DNA of 64,000 nt from Lachnospiraceae bacterium MD335. GTDB lineage: Bacteria; Bacillota; Clostridia; Lachnospirales; Lachnospiraceae. Both the position numbers and the translations under genes were made by a program. The notes beneath the pieces are model-generated. The model was given only the letters and a program-made list of their open reading frames with translations. It was not told the DNA's origin and made no database searches. Shown in pieces: positions 45,086-55,900 of this stretch. The stretch's first letter is position 1, and each line of letters starts with the position of its first letter. Where the stretch lies: assembly GCA_000403335.2 (NCBI GenBank), contig KE159628.1, positions 614,241-678,240 of the forward strand, in the 5' to 3' direction.

Positions 45086-45225
45086 AAAATATATTTTGAA
45101 AAATGAAGACATGATTTTGGCGTGAAAATAGCGGTTGCAACTTCAAATTGCGAAGGTGCAACCGTATTTTGATAGACATCATGAGGGAATTTTCGTATGC
45201 TGATATTCAAAAGGAGGAGATACAT

Positions 45226-45996
45226 ATGACGTTAGGTCAAAGATTACAAAAGGCAAGAAAAGAGAGCGGTTTATCGCAGGAGGAGCTGGCAGAACAGTTG
45301 GGCGTCTCAAGGCAGGCGGTCAGCAAATGGGAAAATGACAGCGGCTATCCCGAAATGGAGAAAATGATACGGTTGAGCCAAATTTATCAGGTCAGCCTGG
45401 ATTATTTGGTTGGAAACGGTCAGGAACAGGAACATGCCAATGAGGAAAACGCTGCAGCAGGGTGGTATGTCAGCCGTGAACTGGCAGCAAGCTATTTATC
45501 GTATCGAAGAACAAAGTTTATGAAAATAGGAATGTGCGTTCTATTAGTGTTTTTGTCAAGTGCATTTTCTTACATAGACATATATTATTATGAATACGAA
45601 GGGATAGGAGACATCCTCAGCACATTCCTGATTATGGTGGCGATTATTCTGATTTTTATCATTGCGATAACAGGTAATCCCTATAAAAAGCTGAAGACAG
45701 AGCCGTTGGTATTTGATGATGAAGTATTGAAACAATTGCGTGTTGAATTTGTAGAAAGCAAGATAAAACTGCAGATTATGCTGATAGGCGGCGTATGTAT
45801 CTGCCTTACGGGATGTATGCTGTTTCAGGAGCTTGGCGATTTTATCTATGAGGAGCGGCAATATTTATGGTATGCAGCAGGAGATGTGCTTACAGGAATT
45901 GGCGCGTTTTTTGTACTCTATGCATGGGGAACGTGGAACGCATACAGGATATTGACTATGAATGAACACTATCATAAAAAGAAGGAGAGAAAATGA
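45226..45996 (+). CDS. XRE-family regulator with four membrane segments
   Basis: 256 residues from the ATG at 45226, with AAGGAGG nine bases before; the frame is open from 45148 but those codons overlap a relic. An XRE helix-turn-helix fills 1-65 (LQKARKESGLSQEELAEQL, SRQAVSKWENDSGYPEM). Four hydrophobic segments follow near 105-128, 135-153, 185-205 and 217-240. A membrane-embedded regulator may respond to membrane state or a partner protein. Its stop overlaps the ATG of the lipoprotein gene by four bases, so the two are expressed together. Confidence 0.88.
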   Translation: MTLGQRLQKARKESGLSQEELAEQLGVSRQAVSKWENDSGYPEMEKMIRLSQIYQVSLDYLVGNGQEQEHANEENAAAGWYVSRELAASYLSYRRTKFMKIGMCVLLVFLSSAFSYIDIYYYEYEGIGDILSTFLIMVAIILIFIIAITGNPYKKLKTEPLVFDDEVLKQLRVEFVESKIKLQIMLIGGVCICLTGCMLFQELGDFIYEERQYLWYAAGDVLTGIGAFFVLYAWGTWNAYRILTMNEHYHKKKERK

Positions 45997-46457
45997 TTAT
46001 GAAACGTGTATATTTATTTGTTTTGTTTATTGCAGTTTGTACTTTTACGGGCTGTGGGCTGAAAATAAGTGAGAAGGAGAACGAAAAGCTGTCCCGTATT
46101 GAAATCTGCGATGCAGACGGTAGCAGTATTGCCGTATTGGAAGATCAATCAAGTTCTGATGTCAAATCTTTTTTTGAAGATGAAATGTGGGTTAGCGAAG
46201 AGCAGCCTGATGAGACGCTGACACCGCAATATACCATTTATTTGTATCAGGAAAAAACGCGCACGCTGTTACAGGAAGAGGACGCGGAACGTTATGAAAA
46301 AATTGTGACTTGTGTAACATATGAAAATTCGGATGTCGTAAAATATGTTATAAATGTTGACACGGTACCTGGTATTGTATCAGAGGAGGATTTAACGTTT
46401 TATTTTACGGGGACAAAGGCATTTTTTTCTGAGATAGAGAAAATATGTTCTGTGTAA
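45993..46457 (+). CDS. Small lipoprotein of unknown function
   Basis: 154 residues. Signal peptide with a lipobox FTGC near residues 19-22, so it is anchored outside through the Cys. The body has no recognised domain; it is acidic, with short strands (TPQYTIYLYQEK, DVVKYVINVDTV). It starts within the stop of the membrane-bound XRE gene (ATGA overlap; AAGGAGAG upstream). The pair may be a sensor unit: external lipoprotein and membrane regulator. That is inference. Confidence 0.75.
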   Translation: MIMKRVYLFVLFIAVCTFTGCGLKISEKENEKLSRIEICDADGSSIAVLEDQSSSDVKSFFEDEMWVSEEQPDETLTPQYTIYLYQEKTRTLLQEEDAERYEKIVTCVTYENSDVVKYVINVDTVPGIVSEEDLTFYFTGTKAFFSEIEKICSV

Positions 46458-46531
46458 AATAAATATTTGTTTAGAGATTATTTGGAAACTTGTGTGCTAT
46501 TCTACAGCGAATGTTGGTCATAAATTGAAAA

Positions 46532-47050
46532 TTGGACTGGCTGTTTGCAAATGATGTGGAGGTTCTGCTATGCTGCGGCTGCTGCGGTGTTCTTGCGGAC
46601 ATTCCGGCAGGTGACGTTATTATTCCCACACGGGCGTTACGGGGTGAAGGCGCATCATATCAATATTTACCGCCGGGCAGATACGTTGAACTGCATCAGC
46701 AGCCGATACAAATATTTAAAGACGTGCTTGAAGAATGCAAGATTTCATATATGGAATGTACGACATGGAGCACCGACTGTTTTTACCGGGAAACAAAAGA
46801 CATGGTAGCGCACCGGATAAAGCAAGGCTGCCTAGCCGTTGAAATGGAATGTTCCACAATGGCGGCAGTCGCACAGTTCCGCGGCAAAATATTCGGGCAG
46901 TTGCTCTATAGCGGTGATATTCTTGTCGGCACGCAGGATTATGACGACCGGAACTGGTTTTCCAACAAATCTGCACGGGAAAGGCTTTTTCAGATAACCG
47001 TAAAAGCGTTAATACGCTTTTCTGAAGCAGATAAAATCTCAGAAGAATAA
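46532..47050 (+). pseudogene. 5'-truncated nucleoside phosphorylase
   Basis: 172 codons that match the second half of a uridine phosphorylase-like enzyme: LLCCGCCGVLADIPAGDVII, PTRALRGEGASYQYLPP, then CLAVEMECSTMAAVAQFRG, the nucleoside-binding EME motif. About 80-100 N-terminal residues, including the phosphate loop, are missing; a stop lies two codons before the first phosphorylase-like residue, and there is no ribosome site at the TTG at 46532. The rest of the frame is intact, so the truncation is fairly recent or the fragment is selected. Confidence 0.7.
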
Positions 47051-47052
47051 AG

Positions 47053-47241
47053 GGGGATGTCGGTAACGCCTGGTCATTAGAGCTGGTCGGTACAGGAGAT
47101 TTTGATGACGACCCCGGAAATCCCGACTGGGCATGTGAGGAAGTGACGGATTTTGACACAAGAGAAGCCCTACCCGCTTTTGCCATATCTATTTTACAGA
47201 TTGGACAAAGGCGGATATTTTTTCTTGACATATATAGATAA
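47053..47241 (+). pseudogene. C-terminal-like fragment of an unknown small protein
   Basis: An open frame without start codon follows the phosphorylase fragment: GNAWSLELVGTGDFDDDPGN then PDWACEEVTDFDTREALP. The acidic, Trp-rich pattern (W.LELVGT, DWACEEV) is protein-like and is reminiscent of small immunity-type proteins, but I cannot name the family. The last codons run into the PadR promoter, so the end is not original. Confidence 0.4.
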
Positions 47242-47278
47242 CCGATATATAATTCCATATATAGATAATCTACATATA
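47225..47278 (+). promoter_or_regulatory. Consensus promoter overlapped by tandem PadR-type operators
   Basis: TTGACA (47225-47230), a 17-base spacer and TATAAT (47248-47253) match the sigma-A consensus at all 12 positions. Two 23-base repeats, 47229-47251 and 47256-47278, share CATATATAGATAA at the left and ATATA at the right and are 27 bases apart. The first covers the spacer and -10, the second the start of transcription. This is a layout for tight repression, most simply by the PadR protein encoded next. Confidence 0.75.
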
Positions 47279-47300
47279 ACAAACGAAAGGAGTTATCACA

Positions 47301-47627
47301 ATGGCAATTGACAAATCTTTAATTTCCGGCAGCACTTCTATGCTGATCCTGCGTCTTTTGGAAGAAAAGGACATGTATGGCTACGAGATGATTGAAACAC
47401 TGGAACAGAAATCAAACAACGTATTTACGTTGAAAGCAGGAACGCTTTATCCGCTGTTACATTCTTTAGAGGACAAAACCTATCTCACTGCATATGAGAG
47501 TGAAGTAAACGGAAAAGTGCGAAAATATTACAGCATTACAAAGAGCGGCAGAAAGTACCTGAAATCCAAGAAGGAAGAGTGGAGCGAATATCAGACAGCC
47601 GTGCTGAATGTGCTGTGCATGTCATAG
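47301..47627 (+). CDS. PadR-family transcriptional regulator
   Basis: 108 residues, PadR subfamily 2 size. Winged helix: LISGSTSMLILRLLEEKDMY, GYEMIETLEQ, LKAGTLYPLLHSLEDKTYL, then GKVRKYYSITKSGRKYL. A short C-terminal helix gives the dimer. AAGGAG precedes the ATG at 47301. The next gene starts 21 bases later; PadR genes with such permease-prefix membrane partners are common in Firmicutes. The tandem operators upstream suggest autoregulation relieved by a membrane-active compound or envelope stress. Confidence 0.93.
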   Translation: MAIDKSLISGSTSMLILRLLEEKDMYGYEMIETLEQKSNNVFTLKAGTLYPLLHSLEDKTYLTAYESEVNGKVRKYYSITKSGRKYLKSKKEEWSEYQTAVLNVLCMS

Positions 47628-47647
47628 CGAAAGGAGGGAAGAAATTA

Positions 47648-48931
47648 ATGAATATTGAAGAATATCTCACCACACTTACAGAGCAGATACGGTGCAAAAA
47701 AGCAAGACAGGGAGTGGCGCGGGAAATCAGGAACCACATTTTAGACCAAACGCAGGCATATGAACAAGGCGGTATGGAACACGACAAAGCTGTCGAAGCG
47801 GCAGTGCATGAAATGGGGGATCCCGTAACGGCAGGCGCGGCGCTTGACCGTATTCACCGCCCACAGTTTGACTGGCGTTTTTTTGCCATGACAATACTAT
47901 TCAGTGCGGCAGGCATCTTTGTCATGTATGTTACGGGCGCACTCGGATCAAATGCAGAATGGTTTCCGCGGCAATGCCTGTTTACACTTTTTGGAATCGG
48001 AGTAACAGTTGCTATTTATTTTATGGATTACACCTTTATCGGAAAATATGCATTGCCAATTTACATTTTTATGAGTATTGTATTCTATATATATCAAAAA
48101 ACCGGTACAAAGGTAAACGGCACTGTTCCCGCATTTAGAAGTCTTGTGTATCTGTATGTGCCTGTTTATGCGGGACTTTTATATAAATACCGCGGTGAAC
48201 TGCTCAGTAACATTATCAAGCCGCTCGCCTTCATACTGTTGACCACCTTTTTTTCAAAATTTCTTGCGTCAAGCATGTATGTCGGTTTTTGCATTGGCGC
48301 AATCTGTACCATTCTGTTTTTGTATGCTGTTCTAAAAGGATGGTATAAAATAAACGAAAAACGAACAACGGTATTTGTTATAGTATTTTTATTTGTATCA
48401 GTATTGTTTGCCGGATATATTTTCTTCTTCGCTGCCGATTACCAAAAAATGCGGATAATGGCATTTCTTTATCCGGAAGGATACAGGGATGCAAATTATC
48501 AGCTTTTGGCGACACGCCGTGCCATAGACGGCGCACGGTTTATCGGCGAGAGCACAGAGGGCATTCTTATAAAGCAGTTTGTGCAGCAGGATACGTTTTT
48601 GATTTTTGCGCAGGTGGTCGCAATGTACGGGCTGATTGCAGGAGCGGCAATTATCACCGTATTTGCAGCATTCGCATACCGCGCGCTGCATGTCGTAAGG
48701 CATCAGAAAAGCCAACTTGGAATGATATTGTCGGCAGCATGCTTTTTACTGGTATTTTTTAATTGTACCACAGGTATTTTGATGAATTTCGGACTTTTGC
48801 CGATGGGCAGCCTGCAGTTCCCGTTTCTTAGCAGAGGCGGCAGCGGCACAATTATGTACGCCGTAATTATTGGACTTTTAATGAGCTGCCGCCGTTATGA
48901 AAAAGTAATTGACCTTTCCGCAGATGTGTGA
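47648..48931 (+). CDS. FtsW/RodA-family protein with N-terminal permease-prefix domain
   Basis: 427 residues from the ATG at 47648 (AAGGAGG upstream). Residues 1-75 are a cytoplasmic helical domain (NIEEYLTTLTEQIRCKKARQ, VEAAVHEMGDPVTAGAALDR), as found in front of some PadR-controlled membrane proteins. Then about ten membrane segments of the SEDS family, with the long extracellular loop (KMRIMAFLYPEGYRDANYQL) and the family end LPMGSLQFPFLSRGGSGTIM (usual PFLSYGGS). SEDS proteins polymerise peptidoglycan or support spore and septum wall synthesis. Its control by PadR suggests an inducible wall function rather than the constitutive RodA or FtsW. Confidence 0.85.
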   Translation: MNIEEYLTTLTEQIRCKKARQGVAREIRNHILDQTQAYEQGGMEHDKAVEAAVHEMGDPVTAGAALDRIHRPQFDWRFFAMTILFSAAGIFVMYVTGALGSNAEWFPRQCLFTLFGIGVTVAIYFMDYTFIGKYALPIYIFMSIVFYIYQKTGTKVNGTVPAFRSLVYLYVPVYAGLLYKYRGELLSNIIKPLAFILLTTFFSKFLASSMYVGFCIGAICTILFLYAVLKGWYKINEKRTTVFVIVFLFVSVLFAGYIFFFAADYQKMRIMAFLYPEGYRDANYQLLATRRAIDGARFIGESTEGILIKQFVQQDTFLIFAQVVAMYGLIAGAAIITVFAAFAYRALHVVRHQKSQLGMILSAACFLLVFFNCTTGILMNFGLLPMGSLQFPFLSRGGSGTIMYAVIIGLLMSCRRYEKVIDLSADV

Positions 48932-48990
48932 TAGACTTTCTCTGTTGCGATGCCCACACAAAGGTCGAATGGGCAGATACTTTACCAAAC

Positions 48991-49033
48991 CGTGTGTTCG
49001 AGACCTTCCACACGTAAAACAAAACTAAAGGAG
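48991..49033 (+). ncRNA. preQ1-I riboswitch
   Basis: CGTGTG (48991-48996) pairs with CACACG (49009-49014) around a 12-base loop TTCGAGACCTTC, followed by an A-rich tail AAAACAAAACTAAAGGAG. Stem, 12-base loop with a terminal C and the AACTAAAGG tail are those of the class I preQ1 aptamer; the tail contains the ribosome site, so ligand binding should hide it and lower translation of queT. The gene downstream is a predicted queuosine-precursor transporter, which agrees. An upstream hairpin (TGCCCA 48951-48956 with TGGGCA 48970-48975) may end the preceding transcript. Confidence 0.85.
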
Positions 49034-49043
49034 ATAACTGAAT

Positions 49044-49565
49044 ATGAAAAACAAAAACGTAACATTCATCACACAGGCAGGCGTAATTGCGGCTCTGTAT
49101 GTGGTACTGACACTGCTGGCAAACGCTTTGGGACTGGCAAACTATGCCATTCAGGTGCGGTTTTCGGAGGCGCTTACAATTCTTCCGTTCTTTACCCCTG
49201 CGGCAATTCCGGGACTGTTCGTAGGATGTCTGCTCAGCAATATCATTACAGGCTGCGCGCCGATGGACGTGGTATTTGGCTCTCTTGCGACACTTGCCGG
49301 AGCAGTCGGAACGTATCAGCTTAGAAAATACAAATGGCTGACACCAGTACCGCCAATTGTTGCAAACATCATTGTTGTGCCGCTTGTACTTGCATATGTG
49401 TACCAATTTGAGGGAAGCCTCCTGTACTTTGCGGTAACGGTCGGTATTGGAGAAATCATTTCCTGCGGTATCCTTGGCATGATTTTGCTGAATGTGTTGA
49501 ACAAAAATGCACATGTGCTCTTTCCGCAATTTGAGGGTGTAAGTATAAAACGACAGGTAGAATAG
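49044..49565 (+). CDS. queT: Queuosine precursor transporter QueT
   Basis: 173 residues, about five to six membrane segments, QueT family of ECF-type substrate-binding membrane proteins. Typical parts: TQAGVIAALYVVLTLLANAL, IQVRFSEALTILPFFTPAAI and GCAPMDVVFGSLATLAGAVG, and the conserved PPIVANIIVVPL. It should import preQ1 or preQ0 with the shared ECF energy module encoded elsewhere. The preQ1-I riboswitch overlaps its ribosome site, and a terminator follows at 49568, so it is a single regulated gene. Confidence 0.93.
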   Translation: MKNKNVTFITQAGVIAALYVVLTLLANALGLANYAIQVRFSEALTILPFFTPAAIPGLFVGCLLSNIITGCAPMDVVFGSLATLAGAVGTYQLRKYKWLTPVPPIVANIIVVPLVLAYVYQFEGSLLYFAVTVGIGEIISCGILGMILLNVLNKNAHVLFPQFEGVSIKRQVE

Positions 49566-49567
49566 AT

Positions 49568-49600
49568 AAAAAGGGGTTGCCTTATCGGCAGCTCCTTTTG
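49568..49600 (+). terminator. Terminator of queT
   Basis: AAAAGGGGTTGCC pairs with GGCAGCTCCTTTT across a 5-base loop with two internal mismatches, followed by GTTTTA. It lies two bases after the queT stop. Confidence 0.7.
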
Positions 49601-49901
49601 TTTTATGCATACGGTACGAATGGGAGCATGTATTGGCAGAAACAGATTCAGAAGGTTATCTGTTAGCGTTTTTTATGATGGTCTTGGTAAGATGGGGAAT
49701 TTCACCGCAGCAGACTCAGGACGGTGACAGAAAGAGAAAATACTCAAATTTTTTTTAGGATATTGAAAAAAATAAGAACCTTTGCTAAAATTAAATTATT
49801 TCATAAAGACAAAAACACACAAAGTTTTATAACAAATAGTACATAATCAAACGAAAATTTTGTGATGTTTGCACAATCTAAAACAAGGAAGGGAGACGTA
49901 C
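49601..49901. other. Intergenic region upstream of the pectate lyase gene
   Basis: About 300 bases. A short coding-like stretch (AETDSEGYLLAFFMMVLVRW, near 49633-49760) lacks a start site and looks like chance or a relic. The last 130 bases are AT-rich and should carry the promoter of the pectate lyase gene; no clear consensus was seen. AAGGGAG lies eight bases before the ATG at 49902. Confidence 0.45.
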
Positions 49902-52900
49902 ATGAGCAGATTGGGAAAAAGTTTTAAAAACAGATTCCTGCGGCAGGCGTTGGCACTGGTATTGGCGGGTTCGATGGTGATGTCAGGAATGCCGGCTTCG
50001 CTTGCTGCTGAATCATCGGATGGTAAGACATCCATAGAAACAGAAGTTCAGGGAGCATCGGTTTCAGAGGAAGCGGCAGAAGACGAAGAGGTAGAACAGA
50101 AGGAATCATCGGAGGCGGAGACGCAGGAGAAGGAGAGTGCGAAGCCGACCGAAGAAACGGAAACTGCTTCAAAAACGGAAACTACGACAAAGGAAACGGA
50201 TAAAGAAACGGAAAAGTCGTCAGAGGAGACATCTAAAGAGTCGACGAATTCCAGTGAAATCAGGGAAAGCGAGGAATCCGAGAGCGAATCGGAGGAGACC
50301 TCTGAGACAGAAGGGTCTGAGGAGGAGAATGAGGCAAACAGTTTTACATCAAATGATGCAGCTCTTGCAGAGGGGCATTCATATGCATTATGGGATGTGA
50401 ATGGATTAGTACAAAATAATAAAGGGACAACAAGTGGAATACAAAGTACAAAAGGCATATATAAAAATTCCGAAAACGATAATGATATTTTATTTGTAGA
50501 CGCTATAGCTGATAATGCTAAATTTGCGGTTTCAAATGAGGGTGACAGGATTCAAATAAATTTTAATACAAAAATTTATATACCTGTGAAGGTGGATAAT
50601 AATGTAGCCAAAATAATACTATACCAGTCAGGAGTTAGTAAAAAAGAAAATCTTATGGTTGCTAACCAAGACAGCAGTGGCAATGCAAAGAGCTATTTTG
50701 CTATTTCAGAAGCAGAAGGAAATTTACAAGAAGCAGAGTGTACTGCGTTTGATTTGGGCGAGACTGTAAGTGGAAGAAAATATTATAAGACAGAGTGGAC
50801 TTGCACATTGAAGGATAGTGTGAGTTCTGCCCTTATTTGTGTTGAAGTAAAAGATGCAAACAATTATGTGACAAAAATCATTAGTGGAAAAGAGGTAGAA
50901 AAACCAAGAGACGACGTATATGATGATGCAGCAGGCGATTCCGCAGACCTCGTAAAATATAATATGGAGGGCTATGCAAACAATTATGGTGTCACAGGCG
51001 GTGGCGCCATGAAAATTGACGCAGCTAATTATCATAAAGTAGGCACAGCAGAAGAATTCTTACAGGCGCTTGTAGACATAAAAAAGGCGTCAAAGCCGTC
51101 TGTAATCAGGATAACAAAAAATTTAAATCTTGGCTGTAATGAAATTAAAAATATCTCTAATTATAGTCAGGTTATAAGTGCGCATAAAAATCAGCCGCTT
51201 TGCTCTCCTGTTTTGGGAACTAAAGATGAGCCGGGGACAGGCGTTTCAATGCTGTCATTGGATGGATTTCAGAACTTGACAATTTTTTCAACAAACGGGG
51301 CAGCTATTAAACATTGTTGTATCGTGTTGAAGGACAGTAAGAATATTGTTTTCAGAAATCTTGTTTTTGATGAACTTTGGGAGTGGGACGATCTCGTTTA
51401 CTATAAAGCGGATGAAAACGGCGACCCCGAGCTGAAAAATGGCGAGCTGCAATTGACGCAAGGTGATTATGATAGAAATGACTGGGATTACATAGGCGTA
51501 GATATGAACAGTGATGGAATATGGATTGACCACTGCACCTTCTACAAGTCATATGACGGAGTCATTGATATAAAAAATCCAAAAGAAGATGGAGAGGAGC
51601 GCGTTACAGTATCATGGTGCAGATTTGAGGGTAAGAGTGCACCTGATAAGAACGGAAATCACCCGTTTTATGACAAACAGCTTGAGTGGCTTAAGGAAAA
51701 CATAGACAGCACAAACTATTACAGGGCGCTTATGAGCGAAGAAGGAACATCTGTTGCGGTAACGGCTACAGATGGAAAAATTTTTACGAAAACGCAGAGT
51801 GCAACGATACAAGGCGAAGGCTTTTCGGATTCTCTTATTGAATCCTATACCCTCGGACAGAAAAAGACACATCTTTTGGGACAAGGAGACGAGGCTACAA
51901 ACGCAGTAGGGATACGTGCAACATTTGCAAATAATATATATAAAAATTCAATGGACAGAATGCCAAGGCTTCGTTTTGGCAATGCGCACATGTATAATAC
52001 GGTATTGGATGCGTCAGATATTTATTATGCACACAAATTGGAAGGCGGCGATTCTGAAGAGGCGGAGGCTGAAAGAAAAAAACTTGACGGTCATTTGGTA
52101 AGTAACGGTGCAATTTCCACGATGGATGGAAATGTGTTTATTGATACATGTTATATAGATGGAATTGAGGGACCTATTCTTTCAGGAAACGGTGGCAGCG
52201 CACCAGGATATATTGGCTGGGACAACTGTAAGTATAAAAAAGGTGACGATACACTTGAGTTGGATATTCAGTATAAGAATAATACTGACAATAAAGATTA
52301 TAAATTAACAAAAGAGGCATTTACAAATAAGCTGCCGGAGAACTATGTATATAGTCTTTACACAGGGGAGTTGGATAATTTAAGGGAATACCTTTCAAAT
52401 AAGACAGGTGCGGGCGTTGTTTCGATGACGGACTTGCAGTGGACTAAGGTTTCTTATGGTGACGGAAATACAGATAACTCTAATCCGACTAATTGGGATC
52501 CGAGTGCAGATAATGATCCTTCAGAAGATGAAGGAACAGAGCCGCCAGAACCGGACAATCCTCCCGTTGTACAGAATGACAAAGAATTAAGGGCGGATAC
52601 ATTAGATACACAAGCGGCGCTTACGGCTGATTTGAAGGTAAATGATTACTTTACCGTTACAAAAGGATGTGAAGTCGCAGAAGGCTCGGCAACAATAAAT
52701 GATATAACATTCACAAAATATATTAAGCTTTCAACCAAAGGTTCGAAAGAAAATAGCATACAGATTACTTCATCCGGCAAGGGTACGGCGACGGTATATG
52801 TTGCGTCAAATGATGGAATAGCAGTAAAGACTGTACAACTTCTTGATTCTACAGGCAAAGTTGTGGCAGATTTTGTAAGTGATGTTACACAGGCGGAAGC

Positions 52901-55900
52901 AGTCACATTACAGATACCGGAAGCAGGCACTTATTATGTGGCATCGGCAGATGGGGAGTTGCATGTATATGGTATTGATCTTAAGGAAGATGAGAGCTCA
53001 GGGGAAGAAACTCCTATTATTGAGTTCAGTCTTAGCGCGGATGAAATAAAGTGGATAAATCTCACACAAAATAGTGATGGTAAAGATCAACGTGTACTGA
53101 AGGAAAAGTACCGAAGAAATGGATTTACGATACAGGCGACAGAGGCTAATACGGTTGTAGTAGATAAGAGTAAGAAAAGTGTAGATGGAAAGCAATTTAC
53201 GCAAAGAATTAAATTAGGATCTGCAGGCAGCGCTGATAGCCGCAGTATTCGTTTTAAAGCAGAAACAGCAGGTACACTTACGGTATTTGAGGCAAGCGCA
53301 TCAACAAAAGAAACAAGAGAGTGTCGCTTATATAAAGTGGGTACAACGCAGCCTATATTAACAGAGGAAGCGCCTATGGGTGATCCTGTAAAGAAAACAT
53401 TTGAAATTACAGAGCCGGGCGAGTATTATGTTACGGGAAACGGCGCTATTAATATTTGTTATATTGCATTCTCTAACCAAACAGGAGGAATCACTCCTCC
53501 CGACCCAGGTGAGTATGCACCGGAGGAAGTCGATGCGGAATGGACAACCTTACCTGCCCTTATAGCGGAAAGTGTGTATGATGCAGAGGATGCTAAGGAT
53601 GCATCAAAAGTAATGTACAATTTGGAAGGCTATGCAGGCGCAGCAAATGTTACAGGTGGCGGTCTTATTAGAGAAGATACCGCAGGATATTATAAAGTAA
53701 CGGACGAAAAAGAATTTCTTGAGGCACTGTCAGAGGTTCGGAATGTTACGGACAGACCGAATGTAATTGAGATCACCACAGACCTGAACCTTGGAAAACT
53801 TGAACTTAAAGAGAAATTCGGCTTGAATATACTGGCGAAGGGAGAAAAGACGGAAGATGGTAAAAATGGTGACTTTAGCGCTGTCATAAAAGCATATACA
53901 ATACAGCCAAGAATGCATCCGACGTTGAAAAAGACAGGTGTTTCTTACTTAAATATGCATGCTTTTCAAAACCTGACAATTTTTTCAAAGAATGGAGCGA
54001 CCATTAAACATGCAGGCTTAAAATTTGAAGATGTGTCCACCAAAAACGTGATTATTAGAAATCTTGCGTTTGATGAGCTTTGGGAGTGGGATGAAGGTGG
54101 TCTTGACGCAAAAGGAGAATATAAGGTTCCTGGTGATTATGACATAAATGACTGGGATTATATAACGATTGATGAACATGCGGAAGGAATATGGATTGAC
54201 CATTGTACTTTTTATAAGTCATATGATGGTCTGATTGATATTAAGAATAATTCAAACGACAATAATTATTATCAGCGTGTGACGATTTCATGGTGTGAAT
54301 TTCTGCCCGGAAGTAAGGACAATGTTTTCTTTAATGAGCAGATGAAATGGCTTGAGGATAATATCAATAATGAAGAGGTAGAGATAGCATACTACAGACA
54401 ATTGCGCAAGGAAAAAATGAAAGCGCCTAATGCAGATAAAACGATGAGCGCAAAAGATGTATGGTGGTATGTATATGGACAAAAGAAAGCGCATTTGCTT
54501 GGTTCGGCTGACAGTGCGACTGCAGATAAAGTAATGCGTGTGACATTTGCGAATAACTACCACAAAAACGCAATGTCTAGACTGCCAAGATTACGTTTTG
54601 GTAAGGTGCATGAATATAACTGTGTATTTGATGCGCAGCAAATGGACGTGCAGTATCAAATAGGAAATCCGCATATTACCGGAAATGGTGCAATTTCAGC
54701 ATGCAATGGCGAGATGCTTCTTGAAAATTGCTACATTAGAGGTCTTAGATCTCCATTGCGTTCAGGTTATAGCAGCAGCAAGGATGATAGGGGATACATT
54801 AATGCCGTCGATAGTGTTTATTACTATATAGATAAAAATACAAAGCAGATGCAGCTGACAACGCCTGAAATTTCAGAGAGCTCTGCTGGCAAGAAAATTA
54901 CGGATGAAGTTAAGTTCAAAGAAAAACTACCGGAAGGATATGTTTTTACTACCCGTGATGCAACACAGCTTTACAAAACGGTAGTACCATATGCAGGCGC
55001 AGGAAAGCTTGATATGACTACTGTGCAGTGGGAAGCAACGAACTATGGAACAAACAATGTAGGAAGTGAAACACCGTCATCACCATCTCAAATTGAACCG
55101 GCAATACCAAGCGAGTATGACGAAATGCCGACAACGCCGTGGGATGACCCGGAGAATCCGGACAACCCTCCTACAGAACCGACTACAATAGACGCTCCAA
55201 CCGCATCACCTGCGGAAGAGGCGCAGTTCCCAAGCACGGGCGGCGAGATTACATTAGACTGCACAACAGACGGCGCAACGATTTATTATACAATCAGTGA
55301 CACGGAGTCTGGATTGACAGACCCGGCGGATGCAGCAAACAAAAACCGTGTACCGTATGATAAAGGAACAAAGATACCAATTACAAAGGAAACCTATATT
55401 TGGGCAGTGGCAGTAAAAGATGACAAAGCGAGCGAGCCGCTCAAATGCCATTACACGGTCCTTGCGGAAGGCGCTGTGGCAAGACCGATTGCAACTCCTG
55501 GTTCATCAAAACCCGTGGCAACCGGAACAAAGGTTACGCTGTCCGCAATGGGTGAATTTGACAGCATTTATTACACAAAGGGAGCAACCCCTGACACTAC
55601 GGCAGATCCGACCAAGGAAGACAGCGGACGTGAACCATTTAATAGCGAAACAGGCATTATCATCACGGAAGCAGTAACAATCAAAGCTGTTGCAAAGAAA
55701 GGCGACACTTACAGTGATGTTGCAACGTTTACGTACACAATAAAAACAGATACTCCGGATGACGGGAAGAAGGTTAAGGCACCTGTGGCAGATCCGGAAG
55801 CAGGAGCGGTCAAGAAAGGAACGCAAGTTCGGCTGAAATCTGAAACGCAGGGAGCCGCAATTTACTACACAACAGACAAAACAGATCCGGCTGCCGAAAG

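Noticed and set aside
49633-49760. Coding-like stretch upstream of the pectate lyase gene
   Set aside because: No start codon with a ribosome site and no recognisable domain; too short to call a relic.
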